From Collinsella sp. TF06-26 (GTDB taxonomy: Bacteria; Actinomycetota; Coriobacteriia; Coriobacteriales; Coriobacteriaceae), in assembly GCF_002232035.1 (NCBI RefSeq), contig NZ_NKXR01000005.1, forward strand, positions 58,884-122,883: DNA of 64,000 nt. The letters run 5' to 3'. The translations under genes and the position numbers were made by a program. This document shows positions 31,701 to 38,963 of this stretch, piece by piece. Under the pieces are notes generated by a model, which was not told the DNA's origin, did not search any database, and saw nothing but the letters and a program-made list of their open reading frames with translations. Within the stretch, counting starts at the first letter, position 1. Every line of letters begins with the position of its first letter.

Positions 31701-32209
31701 AGGTCGACCGGGCGCTCAGGGCGCTCGAGAGCGCCCGCGGCGCGCTCGAGAAGACCCCGGTGGCCCCGGTCGAGAATCCGACTAAGAAGCAGCTCAAGGC
31801 CCTGGTCAAGCAGGCGAAGGAGACTGACACCAGGGGCAAGACGGCCGAGTCTGTCAAGGCCCTGACGGATGCCATTACCTACGCCGAGGACGTCTTGGGT
31901 GATGAGAATGCTTCCGACACCCAGCTCCAGGCGGCCTATGACCAGCTCAAGCTGGCTATTGAGAGCCTCAAGGATGCCGATTCCGGCAATCAGGGCGGCT
32001 CGGGCAACCAGGGTTCCGGCAATGGCTCGAACGGCGGCAACCAGGCAGGCAAGCCCGCAGGCGACAAGGCCCAGGGCAGCAAGAAGAACGGTTCGGCGAT
32101 TCCCAATACCGGAGACCAGACGGCGGCGACCGTCGCGACCGTCGGTGGTCTTGGCGCCATCATCGCCGCGATCGGCGCTTTCTTCCATCGTCGCAGCAAG
32201 GCTAAGTAG
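25796..32209 (+). CDS. Cell-wall-anchored multi-domain GH31 glycosidase
   Basis: 2137 residues. Signal peptide to about Ala35; mutarotase-like N-domain; GH31 barrel with nucleophile Asp480 (LKTDVAW) and acid/base Asp531 (WTGDQYG); C-terminal beta domains; fibronectin III (about 966-1047); F5/8C/CBM32 (1055-1190); dockerin-like EF segment DLNDNGVYDVYDYS (near 1240); cohesin-like domain (1266-1405); discoidin-like domain (1412-1582); bacterial Ig-like domain (1582-1676); FIVAR (1677-1743); F5/8C (1748-1912); two more FIVAR repeats (to about 2061); Gly/Asn/Ser linker; IPNTG sortase motif (2102-2106), helix and basic tail. GH31 enzymes cleave alpha-linked sugars. The CBM32 and FIVAR architecture resembles mucin-active surface enzymes, and alpha-N-acetylgalactosaminidase (Nag31 type) is a plausible but unproven specificity. 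AAAGGAG precedes the ATG. Confidence 0.93.
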   Translation: MRRNSIFTKRWVKGSAVLVATAATLVFANPQQAIATPLKGVDSATVSQSASNVVDIDFADGIKGRITFLEDGIFRYNVDPKGEFSEYATPRSKSHTAKIQAQPDTSDTYSKPSATVADKGDTIEITGGKATVILDKATGKMSIKSGDRVVVSESASLDLDKKGTVQTLAKEKSENFFGGGTQNGRFLHTNQTIAISNTNNWTDGGVASPNPFYWTSDGYGVLRNTFAEGSYDFGSTDSSTVTTLHSENEFDAYYFVATNEGASNVATEMLRDYYKVTGNPVLLPEYGFYLGHLNAYNRDGWSTTSGQKKWETKGSKSSSEKGDVKYESGMSTGYKLDGTLAAETLNGEGPTVDTENMKATDFDRQFSARQVIDDYEDNDMPLGWFLPNDGYGAGYGQNGYYKTGGVNSDGTSSADRLNAVRANVDNLKKFTEYANSKGVSTGLWTQSNLEPDSNSETPWHLLRDFDAEVKTGGISTLKTDVAWVGSGYSFGLNGIKTAYDTVTTGANKRPNIITLDGWAGTQRFGGIWTGDQYGGNWEYIRFHIPTYIGQSLSGNPNIGSDMDGIFGGDPIISARDYQWKTFTPSMLDMDGWGTYRKSPMTHGDPYTGISRFYLKLKAQLMPYIYTSAASAANIDTGNGDAGLPMIRAMLLSDNSEYAASTSTQYQYMFGENFLVAPVYQDTQADENGNDIRNGIYLPNYGTDENPTIWIDYFSGKQYRGGQVLNNYEAPLWKLPLFVKANAIVPMYAENNNPEAVSDTNTKGTDRSQRIVEFFATEGDGTFTQYEDDGSSIENNTTEDDSYGTIDNISYGEHVSTVYRSKAAGGTATFTAEASQGGYNGYDSNRTTTFVANVSAKPMSVVAKNGGSALNVVEVDSQETFDTATPEAGQAVYFYSETPNLNHYGSDVDGTEAERGESFNNTKITTNPKVYVKFAKTDVAAAAQTLELGGFVNADATLTADRLNENLSAPTNLAAPEDVTTPTSIKLTWGKVDGATSYDLKVDGTVFAVGDAAEFTHTDLAYNSKHTYQIRSRNAEGYSAWSDVLEANSALDPWRNVPDAEQITWEGSLYGSHKAELAFDHEFQSGDGGFHSGGNDLGKALTVDYGRAYKLDKLEYYPRDDAGNGTVTKMRVETSLDGVHWTSQEVDWARSADCKTVAFDGTVAARYVRMIPLASVGNFFSASEIAIYKTDGTDGFAVGSNLNKATISDGDYSNMKNYLGLENREPDTPTFGSQIRDHFADLNDNGVYDVYDYSFTMAGLDGGTKQKGKVAGSLAVIPSKTEVEAGDEITVDVYAADAKNVNALGTLVNFKSDQFEFVSESIAQDGSTAGMENLSREKVQFADRTQTINLAFANRGDGKLYNGTGAVASFKLKAKTAGKVELPSTSWLIGPACDALEFASDGTVTLPDVPQPTVAEYGQDAFNITMTNDELTTDDGTNVEKLIQQKSYNALFDNNEGDNGFEFLWNWSGNWDSEGKLPSYVKLPTTMTFAFKTPSKLDSVEVVNRNGGNGTVQKIKAVVTFEDGSTQEFAGGEYDSFRARYAFGLSAENKGKKATKVEVTPLEASGDQMLTLREVNFNYTQGVEAIEGVELGKNQTEFFEGDVTPVDAKATPESAGYPYVTVESSDPSVVSVSAVQAGDSVSYYLRANKAGKAKITVASVLDPSKTASYEVEVKAGVDTSALVAALSKAAGYSESVYTKDSYAALTAAVEAAQKLLDGGQGSYSKKDVADATAKIEKAIDGLKMRPVDEKILINTPENRKNVKVAGFSSEADYEGSNAVNALDGDERTLWHSDWAHGTGMPQYLSVDLGRDYDLTDVTFLPRQDGGTNGDIFEAEILVSDTADGYEMGTAASMGTFAFDNDGRVLTDRGDWKQMSFGAARGRYVTVKVIHAGGGNVDAYCSMAELKFYGTAVPDPVAKDDLATAIEKVDAEVAAGDLKAGDYTEASWTALENALASARAILSDENATQDEVDRALRALESARGALEKTPVAPVENPTKKQLKALVKQAKETDTRGKTAESVKALTDAITYAEDVLGDENASDTQLQAAYDQLKLAIESLKDADSGNQGGSGNQGSGNGSNGGNQAGKPAGDKAQGSKKNGSAIPNTGDQTAATVATVGGLGAIIAAIGAFFHRRSKAK

Positions 32210-32228
32210 CCCCAGCAACAGCTAAGCA

Positions 32229-32272
32229 AGCGTGCCCGCCGTCCCACCCAAGGACGGTGGGCACGCTTTTTG
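32229..32272 (+). terminator. Intrinsic terminator of the GH31 gene
   Basis: A perfect 16-bp stem (32229-32244 with 32252-32267) and a five-T run, 20 bases after the GH31 stop codon. Confidence 0.88.
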
Positions 32273-32426
32273 AATGTAGGCGGAAAGCTCCGACCCTTCG
32301 GCCTTAATCTCGCAAAGCGTTCCGTCTCCCGCCGAACACATCAGCATCGGCGGCTATACTTGAATTATTTGCAGTTAAGGGTCGCGGATTGGCCGCGTCG
32401 CCGCTCTCAACAGGAGGTCTTTGTTT

Positions 32427-32891
32427 ATGGCAGATCAAAAGCCGGTCGTCGGGATCATCATGGGTTCCAAGTCCGATCTGGGCGTTATGGAAGGCTGCAC
32501 CGCCGAGCTCGAGGCGCTCGGTGTGCCCTATGAGCTCGTCATTGCGAGCGCGCACCGCACGCCGGCGAAAGTCCACGAGTGGGCTTCGACTGCTGCCGAT
32601 CGCGGCATTAAAGTGATTATCGCCGCCGCCGGTAAGGCCGCTCACCTGGGTGGTGTCGTGGCTGCCTTTACGCCGCTGCCGGTTATCGGCGTGCCTATGA
32701 AGACGAGTGACTTGGGCGGTATGGATTCGCTGCTGTCGATGGTGCAGATGCCTTCGGGCGTGCCTGTGGCCTGCGTTGCCATCAACGGTGCCAAGAACGC
32801 CGCCATCTATGCCACGCAGATTCTGGGTGCTTGCGACCCCGAGTACCGCAAGGTTATCGAGAAGATGAAGCAGGAGATGGCCGACGCCTAG
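32427..32891 (+). CDS. purE: 5-(carboxyamino)imidazole ribonucleotide mutase / AIR carboxylase PurE
   Basis: 154 residues, usual length. The N-terminal VGIIMGSKSDLGVMEG, the SAHRTPAKV loop and AAGKAAHLGGVVA form the active site around the ribonucleotide. It makes 4-carboxy-AIR in purine synthesis. No purK lies beside it, so it may act as a class II enzyme using CO2 directly, or purK may be elsewhere. AGGAGG ends nine bases before the ATG at 32427; the TTG at 32421 is too close. TATACT at about 32354 is a possible -10 box. Confidence 0.95.
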   Translation: MADQKPVVGIIMGSKSDLGVMEGCTAELEALGVPYELVIASAHRTPAKVHEWASTAADRGIKVIIAAAGKAAHLGGVVAAFTPLPVIGVPMKTSDLGGMDSLLSMVQMPSGVPVACVAINGAKNAAIYATQILGACDPEYRKVIEKMKQEMADA

Positions 32892-32927
32892 GAGGCTCGC
32901 CGTTCCGTTGTAATCACAGGGAGAGTC

Positions 32928-33932
32928 ATGTCCGACTATCAGGGAAAACGTTTTTCGGCTTCTCAGATCCCCGATCCATCCAAGTCGGGATCGGCCCGCT
33001 CCATGCAGCAGGGTCGGGTATCCTTTCCTCAACAGGCTCGCGCGCCGCGCCCCGTAGCGCCGATGTCCCATCGCCGTCAGGATACGCCGGCTGCGTATCG
33101 CCCTTCGTCATATGGCACGGCAAAGAAGCAGTCCCGGACGACGGGGCAGCCGAATGACGCGCCGTCCGGCTACACCGAGCCGCCGCGCAAAAAGCGCCAC
33201 TCCATTATTCCCATTCTGCTCATCATCATCGGTATCGGTCTGATTGTCGCCGCCGCCGCTATTTTTATTAATGCCCAGATTGGCTATAAGCAGGCGAGCG
33301 ATTCGTATCAGAAAATCGAGAAGCAATATGTAAGCGATAAGGACGCCAGCGGCGTGCCGATTATCGACTTTGATGCGCTTGCTCAGACGAACCCCGAGAT
33401 TGTGGGTTGGATTTACGTGCCGGGAACCAACATCAACTATCCCGTGGTGCAGACCAACAACAACTCCAAATACCTCAACACGCTGTTCGATGGCACGTCT
33501 AACGCCTCGGGTGCCATCTTCTTGGATAGCGATGACACCGCGCCGGGAATGGTCGACCAGCAGACCACGATCTACGGCCACCATATGAACGATGGGTCGA
33601 TGTTCAACGTGATTTCGGATACGACTGACCAGGCAACGTTCGATAGCATTGAATATGTGTACTACATCACGCGCGATGCGACGTATAAGTTGCGCCCGCT
33701 GGCGACCAAGGTGGTCGAGGACACGTATGCCAAGGCGCGCACGCCCAATTTTGAGGGCGATGACGGACTGAAGAATTACCTGTCCGAGATGCTCGACGGC
33801 GCTTCGGCGGTGGCGAGCGATGCCACCGATCGTGCCGCTTCGGCAACCAAGGTCGTAACGCTTGTGACCTGCCGCTCGCTGTCATTTAGCAATACGCGCG
33901 CCGTCATGGTGCTCACGCCGGTCGAGGAATAA
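32928..33932 (+). CDS. srtB: Class B sortase
   Basis: 334 residues: a long basic, Pro-rich cytoplasmic part (1-85), one membrane helix (about 88-112), and an extracellular sortase barrel with GWIYVPGTNINYPVVQ, the catalytic His in YGHHMNDGSMF (218-219), Cys315 in TLVTCRS and Arg324 in NTRAVM. These are the three catalytic residues of the family. Sortase B enzymes usually attach one or a few substrates. The nearest candidate in the window is the IPNTG protein at 25796-32209, though its motif is closer to class A/E type signals. It begins 36 bases after purE. Confidence 0.92.
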   Translation: MSDYQGKRFSASQIPDPSKSGSARSMQQGRVSFPQQARAPRPVAPMSHRRQDTPAAYRPSSYGTAKKQSRTTGQPNDAPSGYTEPPRKKRHSIIPILLIIIGIGLIVAAAAIFINAQIGYKQASDSYQKIEKQYVSDKDASGVPIIDFDALAQTNPEIVGWIYVPGTNINYPVVQTNNNSKYLNTLFDGTSNASGAIFLDSDDTAPGMVDQQTTIYGHHMNDGSMFNVISDTTDQATFDSIEYVYYITRDATYKLRPLATKVVEDTYAKARTPNFEGDDGLKNYLSEMLDGASAVASDATDRAASATKVVTLVTCRSLSFSNTRAVMVLTPVEE

Positions 33933-34000
33933 GTTGTTCGAGAGTAGCTAAAAAGTCCCGTCCCAAATAAGCTACTCGACGACGGTAAAAAGGAGAAATG

Positions 34001-34417
34001 ATGCTTGAAAGTGGCAAATCGATGCCTTCGGTTGATGTTTGGCTGCGCGAGGCCAAGGCCGATTCGTCGGCTCCTGCGTGCGGTATGTACCTGACACACA
34101 ACGGCGTGGTGCGTGCGACGCCTAAGTCCGAGGTGCGTGGGGTCGAGACAGATGGTGTGGCGCCTGGACATAAGGTGGGCGGCATGGTGTTTGGCTTCGA
34201 TGCCGAAAGGGTGCAGGCCGCTATCGAGGCAACGCGCGCGATGCCGGGTATCGGCTATGTGCGCGTGTGGCTGGCGAGCGGCGAGCTTACCGTGGGCGAC
34301 GACATCATGCTCGTGCTCATTGGCGGGGACATTCGCCCGCATGTGGTCGATGCGCTGCAGGCGCTCGTCGGTACCATCAAAAATGAGTGTGTGAGCGAGG
34401 TCGAGCGCGAGGCGTAA
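34001..34417 (+). CDS. MoaE-like molybdopterin synthase catalytic subunit family protein
   Basis: 138 residues. The C-terminal half (VRVWLASGELTVGDDIMLV, then DIRPHVVDALQALVGTIKNE) resembles MoaE, which handles the dithiolene step of molybdenum cofactor synthesis with MoaD. The N-terminal 60 residues differ from standard MoaE, and the final WKKE-type lysine motif is missing, so activity is uncertain. No other molybdenum cofactor gene is near. AGGAG favours the second of two adjacent ATG codons (34001). A bidirectional terminator follows. Confidence 0.6.
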   Translation: MLESGKSMPSVDVWLREAKADSSAPACGMYLTHNGVVRATPKSEVRGVETDGVAPGHKVGGMVFGFDAERVQAAIEATRAMPGIGYVRVWLASGELTVGDDIMLVLIGGDIRPHVVDALQALVGTIKNECVSEVEREA

Positions 34418-34440
34418 TGCCGGCAGCAGCACTCGCCAAC

Positions 34441-34485
34441 AAAAAGCCCGCTGGCAGTTCAAATCAGTCTGCCAGCGGGCTTTTC
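34441..34485. terminator. Bidirectional intrinsic terminator
   Basis: A perfect 16-bp stem (34442-34457 with 34469-34484) with A-run before and T-run after, between convergent genes (MoaE-like on plus, membrane protein on minus). Confidence 0.88.
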
Positions 34486-34517
34486 TGTGCGTTGGAAAAT
34501 CTCGGCATTGCTTGGCG

Positions 34518-35747
34518 CTACACGCGCGTCGCATCCTTGGGACTCATGGTCATGCTCTGGAAGCGGTTCTCCATGTAGTCGTTATCGAAATACTTGCCGT
34601 AGAACTGCGCGACGGGAATATCCGGCTCCGTGCCGTTGACGCGCTGGTACCAGTAGTCGAGCGACTGCAGCGTCATGACGCCGTCGACCAGCATAATGAC
34701 GGTAAAAATGACGGTAGCCGAGTAGCGACTCTTCCACGGAATCATGTTGATGAGCTTGAGCAGCCTCGGCAGCAGTAGCTTGATCCAGATAAGGCCGCCC
34801 AGGCCCCACAGGCAGGCAAAGCCCGTGCAGGTGCGTCCGCCCGTAAGGACGGCGAGTGGGTCGGGCATGCCAAACAGCTTCATGTGCGAGTAGCTCCATG
34901 AGACCACGCCAAATGAGGTCTGCATAAACCAGCCCACGAACACCTCGAAGCTTGCGCCGAGCACAGCGCTTACCAGGAAAATGATGATGGGGTTCTTTTT
35001 ATAGAAGCGGTTGAGCACCATGGTCATGAGTACGGCGCCAAAGCCATAGATGGGGCTGAAGGGACCAAACAGCATGCCGGCGCGGTTCTGGTAGACGCCC
35101 GGGTCGTCGACCGTCATGTGCCAGATGTCCTCGGCGATCAGGCCGAGCACGCAGCAGACGAAGAATACCCAGAACAGGTTGAAGTAGTTGAGCTTGATAT
35201 AGCCCTCGCCGGTTTCATCGCGGCCGAGCATGCCCTCCGCCGCGGCGTCGCGGTCGAGCATCTCCTGCAGGCGGCGCTGCAGTTCGCGCTCCTGGCGCAG
35301 CGTGGGGTCGACGGTGGCCGAAAGCGCGATGAGGATACCGAGCTGAATAGCGGGACGAAGCAAGAAGGGCCCGATGCCCTGGAGCATCACATCGACCAAA
35401 AGCTCGACGACGGTGAATGCAATAAGGATGTAGGACAGGCGGGCGGCATTGCGGCGCTGGTTCTTGATAAGGTCCAGGCCAAAGATGATTAGGATGACGG
35501 CACTTGCCGCAGAGAGCATGATGCCGGCGACGATAAGGCCGACCGCGACGAGTGTGTTGTCGCCGAGCTTGGCGGCGGCGTTGCCGTTGATGAGCGCGGT
35601 GATGACCTGCCACATAAAGGCGCCGACTGACGGGAGCGTTCCCACGCCGGACAGGATGCACAGGACGGCGTACACCTTAATGATGAGCGGGATCTTCTTG
35701 ACCTCCGTGGCGCTGGGGACGCTGGGGTCGAGTTCGTTTCGATCCAT
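34518..35747 (-). CDS. Putative ABC transporter permease-like membrane protein (PF06541 type)
   Basis: 409 residues. The N-terminal half has about four helices (AVLCILSGVGTLPSVGAFMW, LVAVGLIVAGIMLSAASAVI and two more). The C-terminal half begins FWVFFVCCVLGLIAEDIWH and contains GMLFGPFSPIYGFGAVLMT and ASFEVFVGWFMQ, the features of the CmpB-type putative ABC permease family. No ATP-binding gene is next to it, so transport is not established. It is a single minus-strand gene, divergent from purF, ending at the shared terminator. Confidence 0.75.
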   Translation of the reverse strand: MDRNELDPSVPSATEVKKIPLIIKVYAVLCILSGVGTLPSVGAFMWQVITALINGNAAAKLGDNTLVAVGLIVAGIMLSAASAVILIIFGLDLIKNQRRNAARLSYILIAFTVVELLVDVMLQGIGPFLLRPAIQLGILIALSATVDPTLRQERELQRRLQEMLDRDAAAEGMLGRDETGEGYIKLNYFNLFWVFFVCCVLGLIAEDIWHMTVDDPGVYQNRAGMLFGPFSPIYGFGAVLMTMVLNRFYKKNPIIIFLVSAVLGASFEVFVGWFMQTSFGVVSWSYSHMKLFGMPDPLAVLTGGRTCTGFACLWGLGGLIWIKLLLPRLLKLINMIPWKSRYSATVIFTVIMLVDGVMTLQSLDYWYQRVNGTEPDIPVAQFYGKYFDNDYMENRFQSMTMSPKDATRV

Positions 35748-35985
35748 ACAGAACCTTTCTCGCTTTGTTGTAGGTTATAAGGATACGCCGCCGACCTGCC
35801 AAAAGACAGGACGAACGTCCCAATTGCAACTTTGTAATTCCCAACGGCGGACGCGGCGGCCATCCGGGGGCGCGGGCGCTTGCACTGGACAGACCGATAA
35901 AATGTTTGGCAACAAAACTGATTATTAGCTCGGTGGGCTTTTAAAAAGCGCTGTTCATGCGCGGGAGTGCTTGTCTTGCCGTGCG

Positions 35986-35991
35986 TATAAT
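35986..35991 (+). promoter_or_regulatory. Candidate -10 box of purF
   Basis: A perfect TATAAT 43 bases upstream of the purF ATG. No good -35 box is seen at the usual distance. The 286-base divergent region shows no purine riboswitch fold that I can recognise. Confidence 0.4.
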
Positions 35992-36033
35992 AGGGCAGGT
36001 AACGCCAAAAATACGAGGCTCTGAGGGGATACC

Positions 36034-37704
36034 ATGTCTCAAGAAACCATCCGCGCGGCCGAGCGTGCCGCGGGACAGGTGAACACCATGTCGACGTATG
36101 ATCCGGACTCCGACCAGCTGCATGAGGAATGTGGCATTTTCGGCGTATGGGCGCCCGATCGCGACGTGGCTCGACTGACGTACTTTGGCCTGCGTGCGCT
36201 GCAGCACCGTGGCCAGGAATCGGCTGGAATCGCCGTGGGTGACGGCGGTACGGTTATGGTCCGCAAGGATCTGGGCCTGCTCGACCGCGTGTTCTCCAAC
36301 GCCGACTTGTCGACGCTCTCCGGTCAGCTGGCCGTGGGTCATGTGCGCTACGGCACCGCCGGCGCCAAGAGCTGGGAAGCCTCTCAGCCGCACCTCTCTA
36401 CCATCAATAGCGTCATTATTGCGCTCGCGCACAACGGCACCCTCGTCAACACCGACGAGCTGCGCCGCCAGCTGATCGAGCTGGGCGTGCCGTTCCTCTC
36501 CAACTCGGATTCCGAGGTCGCGACCAAGCTCATCGGCTACTTTACCCAGCGTACGGGCCATCTGCGCGAGGGCATTCGCAAGACCATGGAGCTCGTGCGC
36601 GGCGGCTACGCCATGACGCTCATCAATGAGCAGGCACTCTACGCCTTCCGCGATCCGCACGGCATTCGCCCGCTCGTGTTGGGCAAGCTGGTGGATGAGG
36701 GACTGGACCAAGCCGACGCCGCATCCGTTTCGCAGCTGCCGTCGCAGGACGGCGCCGCGACGGTTGGCGCCACCACCCATGTCACCCGTGCCGGCGGCTG
36801 GGTCGTCGCCTCCGAGACTTGTGCGCTCGACATTGTGGGCGCCGAGTACGTCCGCGACGTCCGTCCCGGTGAGATTTTGCGCATCAGCGCTGAGGGGCTG
36901 GTGTCCGAGCAGGGTGTGCCTGCTGCCGAAGAGCCTGCTAACTGCATCTTTGAACAGGTCTACTTCGCTCGCCCCGATTCCATCATGAACGGCAAGAGCG
37001 TCTACGCCTGCCGTTATGACATGGGTCGTCAGCTGGCACATGAGGAGCCCGTCGAGGCCGACCTGGTCATCGGCGTGCCCGACTCCGGCCTGCCGCCCGC
37101 GGAGGGCTATTCGCACGAGAGTGGCATTCCCTTTGGCGAGGGCCTTATCAAGAACCGCTACGTGGGCCGTACGTTCATCGAGCCTACGCAGGAGCTGCGT
37201 GCCATGGGCGTGCGTATGAAACTCAACCCGCTGCGCGACAACATCGAGGGCAAGCGCCTGGTCGTCATCGACGACTCCATTGTGCGCGGCACCACCATGG
37301 TGCAGCTCGTCAAGATGCTGCGCAACGCCGGTGCCAAGGAGATTCATATTCGCATCAACTCGCCCGAGGTCATCTGGCCGTGCTTCTATGGCATCGATAC
37401 CGACGTGCAGTCGCAGCTCATCAGCGCCAACAAGACGGTCGATGAGATCTGCGAGTACATTGGCGCCGATTCGCTGGCCTTCCTTTCGGTCGAGGGCCTG
37501 CTGAAGGTCATGCCCAAGGGCGGCTACTGCGACGCGTGCTTTACCGGCCGCTATCCCGTGGCGATTCCCGAGAGCTTTGGCCGCGATAAGTTCATGGAGG
37601 GCTTTAAGCCCCGCAACCTGGACAAGCCGCTGCACTTTGACGACGACGCCGTGGTCGAGAAATATGTCGACCGCAGCTGGGAAGAGGAGCACGGCGAGGC
37701 CTAA
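36034..37704 (+). CDS. purF: Amidophosphoribosyltransferase
   Basis: 556 residues. A propeptide precedes Cys33 in EECGIFGVW, which becomes the N-terminal nucleophile of the class II glutaminase (RALQHRGQESAGIA, HVRYGTAG). The C-terminal phosphoribosyltransferase has the PRPP loop VVIDDSIVRGTTM. The Cys residues of the Bacillus-type iron-sulfur cluster may be present (late GYCDACFTG) but were not verified. It starts purine synthesis from PRPP and glutamine. The ATG at 36034 has GAGGGG upstream; ATG at 36088 is an alternative. purM follows after 155 bases. Confidence 0.96.
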   Translation: MSQETIRAAERAAGQVNTMSTYDPDSDQLHEECGIFGVWAPDRDVARLTYFGLRALQHRGQESAGIAVGDGGTVMVRKDLGLLDRVFSNADLSTLSGQLAVGHVRYGTAGAKSWEASQPHLSTINSVIIALAHNGTLVNTDELRRQLIELGVPFLSNSDSEVATKLIGYFTQRTGHLREGIRKTMELVRGGYAMTLINEQALYAFRDPHGIRPLVLGKLVDEGLDQADAASVSQLPSQDGAATVGATTHVTRAGGWVVASETCALDIVGAEYVRDVRPGEILRISAEGLVSEQGVPAAEEPANCIFEQVYFARPDSIMNGKSVYACRYDMGRQLAHEEPVEADLVIGVPDSGLPPAEGYSHESGIPFGEGLIKNRYVGRTFIEPTQELRAMGVRMKLNPLRDNIEGKRLVVIDDSIVRGTTMVQLVKMLRNAGAKEIHIRINSPEVIWPCFYGIDTDVQSQLISANKTVDEICEYIGADSLAFLSVEGLLKVMPKGGYCDACFTGRYPVAIPESFGRDKFMEGFKPRNLDKPLHFDDDAVVEKYVDRSWEEEHGEA

Positions 37705-37859
37705 AACCTGCCATGTAGGGACAGGTTTATTTTGGTAGGTTTTACCTGCTGTTTTGTTGATATGACGGCGCGTGCTGTTATGGCGTGCGCCGAAATGACG
37801 CAACTATGAGCACCGTTTGGCGCCTGCTCGTCAGACGGTAGTGGGAGAGGAAGGCTCAG

Positions 37860-38963
37860 ATGAGCGACAGCAAGCATGTGACGTACGAGGACGCCGGCGT
37901 CGATACCGCCGAGGGCGGCCGCGCCGTCGACGCTATTAAGCAGATGGTCAAGGACACCAACCGCCCCGAGGTCATCGGCGGCATCGGTGGCTTTGGCGGC
38001 CTGTTCTCGGCCGCCGCGCTTAAGGATATGGAAGACCCGATCCTGATCAGCGGTACCGACGGCGTGGGCACCAAGCTCGTGCTCGCCCAGATCATGGACC
38101 GTCATGAGACGGTGGGCCAGGACCTGGTCGCCATGTGCGTCAACGACATTTTGGCTTCGGGCGCCGAGCCGCTGTTCTTCTTGGACTACGTTGCCATTGG
38201 CCACATTGAGGCCGAGCACATGGCAAAGATCATCAAGGGCGTTGCCGACGGCTGCAAGCTCGCGGGCTGCGCGCTCGTGGGCGGCGAGATGGCCGAGCAC
38301 CCGGGCGTCATGGCTCCGGCCGATTACGACCTCGCCGGCTTTACCGTGGGCGTCGTCGACCGTCCCAAGATGCTCGACCCCGCAAACGTCCGCCCGGGCG
38401 ATGTGATCCTGGGTCTGCCTTCCACCGGGGTGCACTCCAACGGCTACTCGCTCGTGCGTAAGGTCATCGGTGTCGACGGCATCAAGCCGGGTACGCCCGA
38501 GGCCGCCGCTAAGGCCGAGGAGCTGAGCCGTCCGCTCGAGGAGCTCGGCGGTGCATCGCTGGCCGACGCTCTGCTGGCCCCCACGCGCATTTACGTTAAG
38601 CCGATTCTGGAGCTGCTGCGCGGTGGCGCCAACGTGCACGCCATCGCCCACATCACCGGCGGCGGTATTACCGAGAACCTCAACCGCGCGCTCGCCGACG
38701 ACGTCGACGCTGTGGTCACCCGCAACGGTGCCGAGATGGGTTGGGACGTTCCGCCCGTCATCACCTACGTGTCGCGCCAGGCCGAGCTTGCGCCCAACGA
38801 GGCATGCAAGACCTTCAACATGGGCGTTGGTCTGTGCCTGATCGTTGCCCCCGAGGACGAGGCCGCGGTGACCGAGGCTATGGTCGCGCTGGGCGAGAAG
38901 CCGTTCCGCGTGGGCGAGTGCGTCGAGGGTTCCGGTAAGGTCGTGTACTCCGATGAGCGCTAA
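37860..38963 (+). CDS. purM: Phosphoribosylformylglycinamidine cyclo-ligase
   Basis: 367 residues. VTYEDAGVDTAEGGRAV at the start, ISGTDGVGTKLVLA and GGEMAEHPGVM are AIR synthetase signatures, and HITGGGITENLNRAL closes the second half. It converts FGAM to AIR with ATP. AGAGGAAGG precedes the ATG. Its 3' end overlaps purN by 11 bases, showing tight coupling. Confidence 0.97.
   Translation: MSDSKHVTYEDAGVDTAEGGRAVDAIKQMVKDTNRPEVIGGIGGFGGLFSAAALKDMEDPILISGTDGVGTKLVLAQIMDRHETVGQDLVAMCVNDILASGAEPLFFLDYVAIGHIEAEHMAKIIKGVADGCKLAGCALVGGEMAEHPGVMAPADYDLAGFTVGVVDRPKMLDPANVRPGDVILGLPSTGVHSNGYSLVRKVIGVDGIKPGTPEAAAKAEELSRPLEELGGASLADALLAPTRIYVKPILELLRGGANVHAIAHITGGGITENLNRALADDVDAVVTRNGAEMGWDVPPVITYVSRQAELAPNEACKTFNMGVGLCLIVAPEDEAAVTEAMVALGEKPFRVGECVEGSGKVVYSDER

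Noticed and set aside
35748..36033. Possible purine riboswitch before purF
   Set aside because: I found no three-way junction with the conserved core bases or a terminator pair. Only a -10 box is supported.
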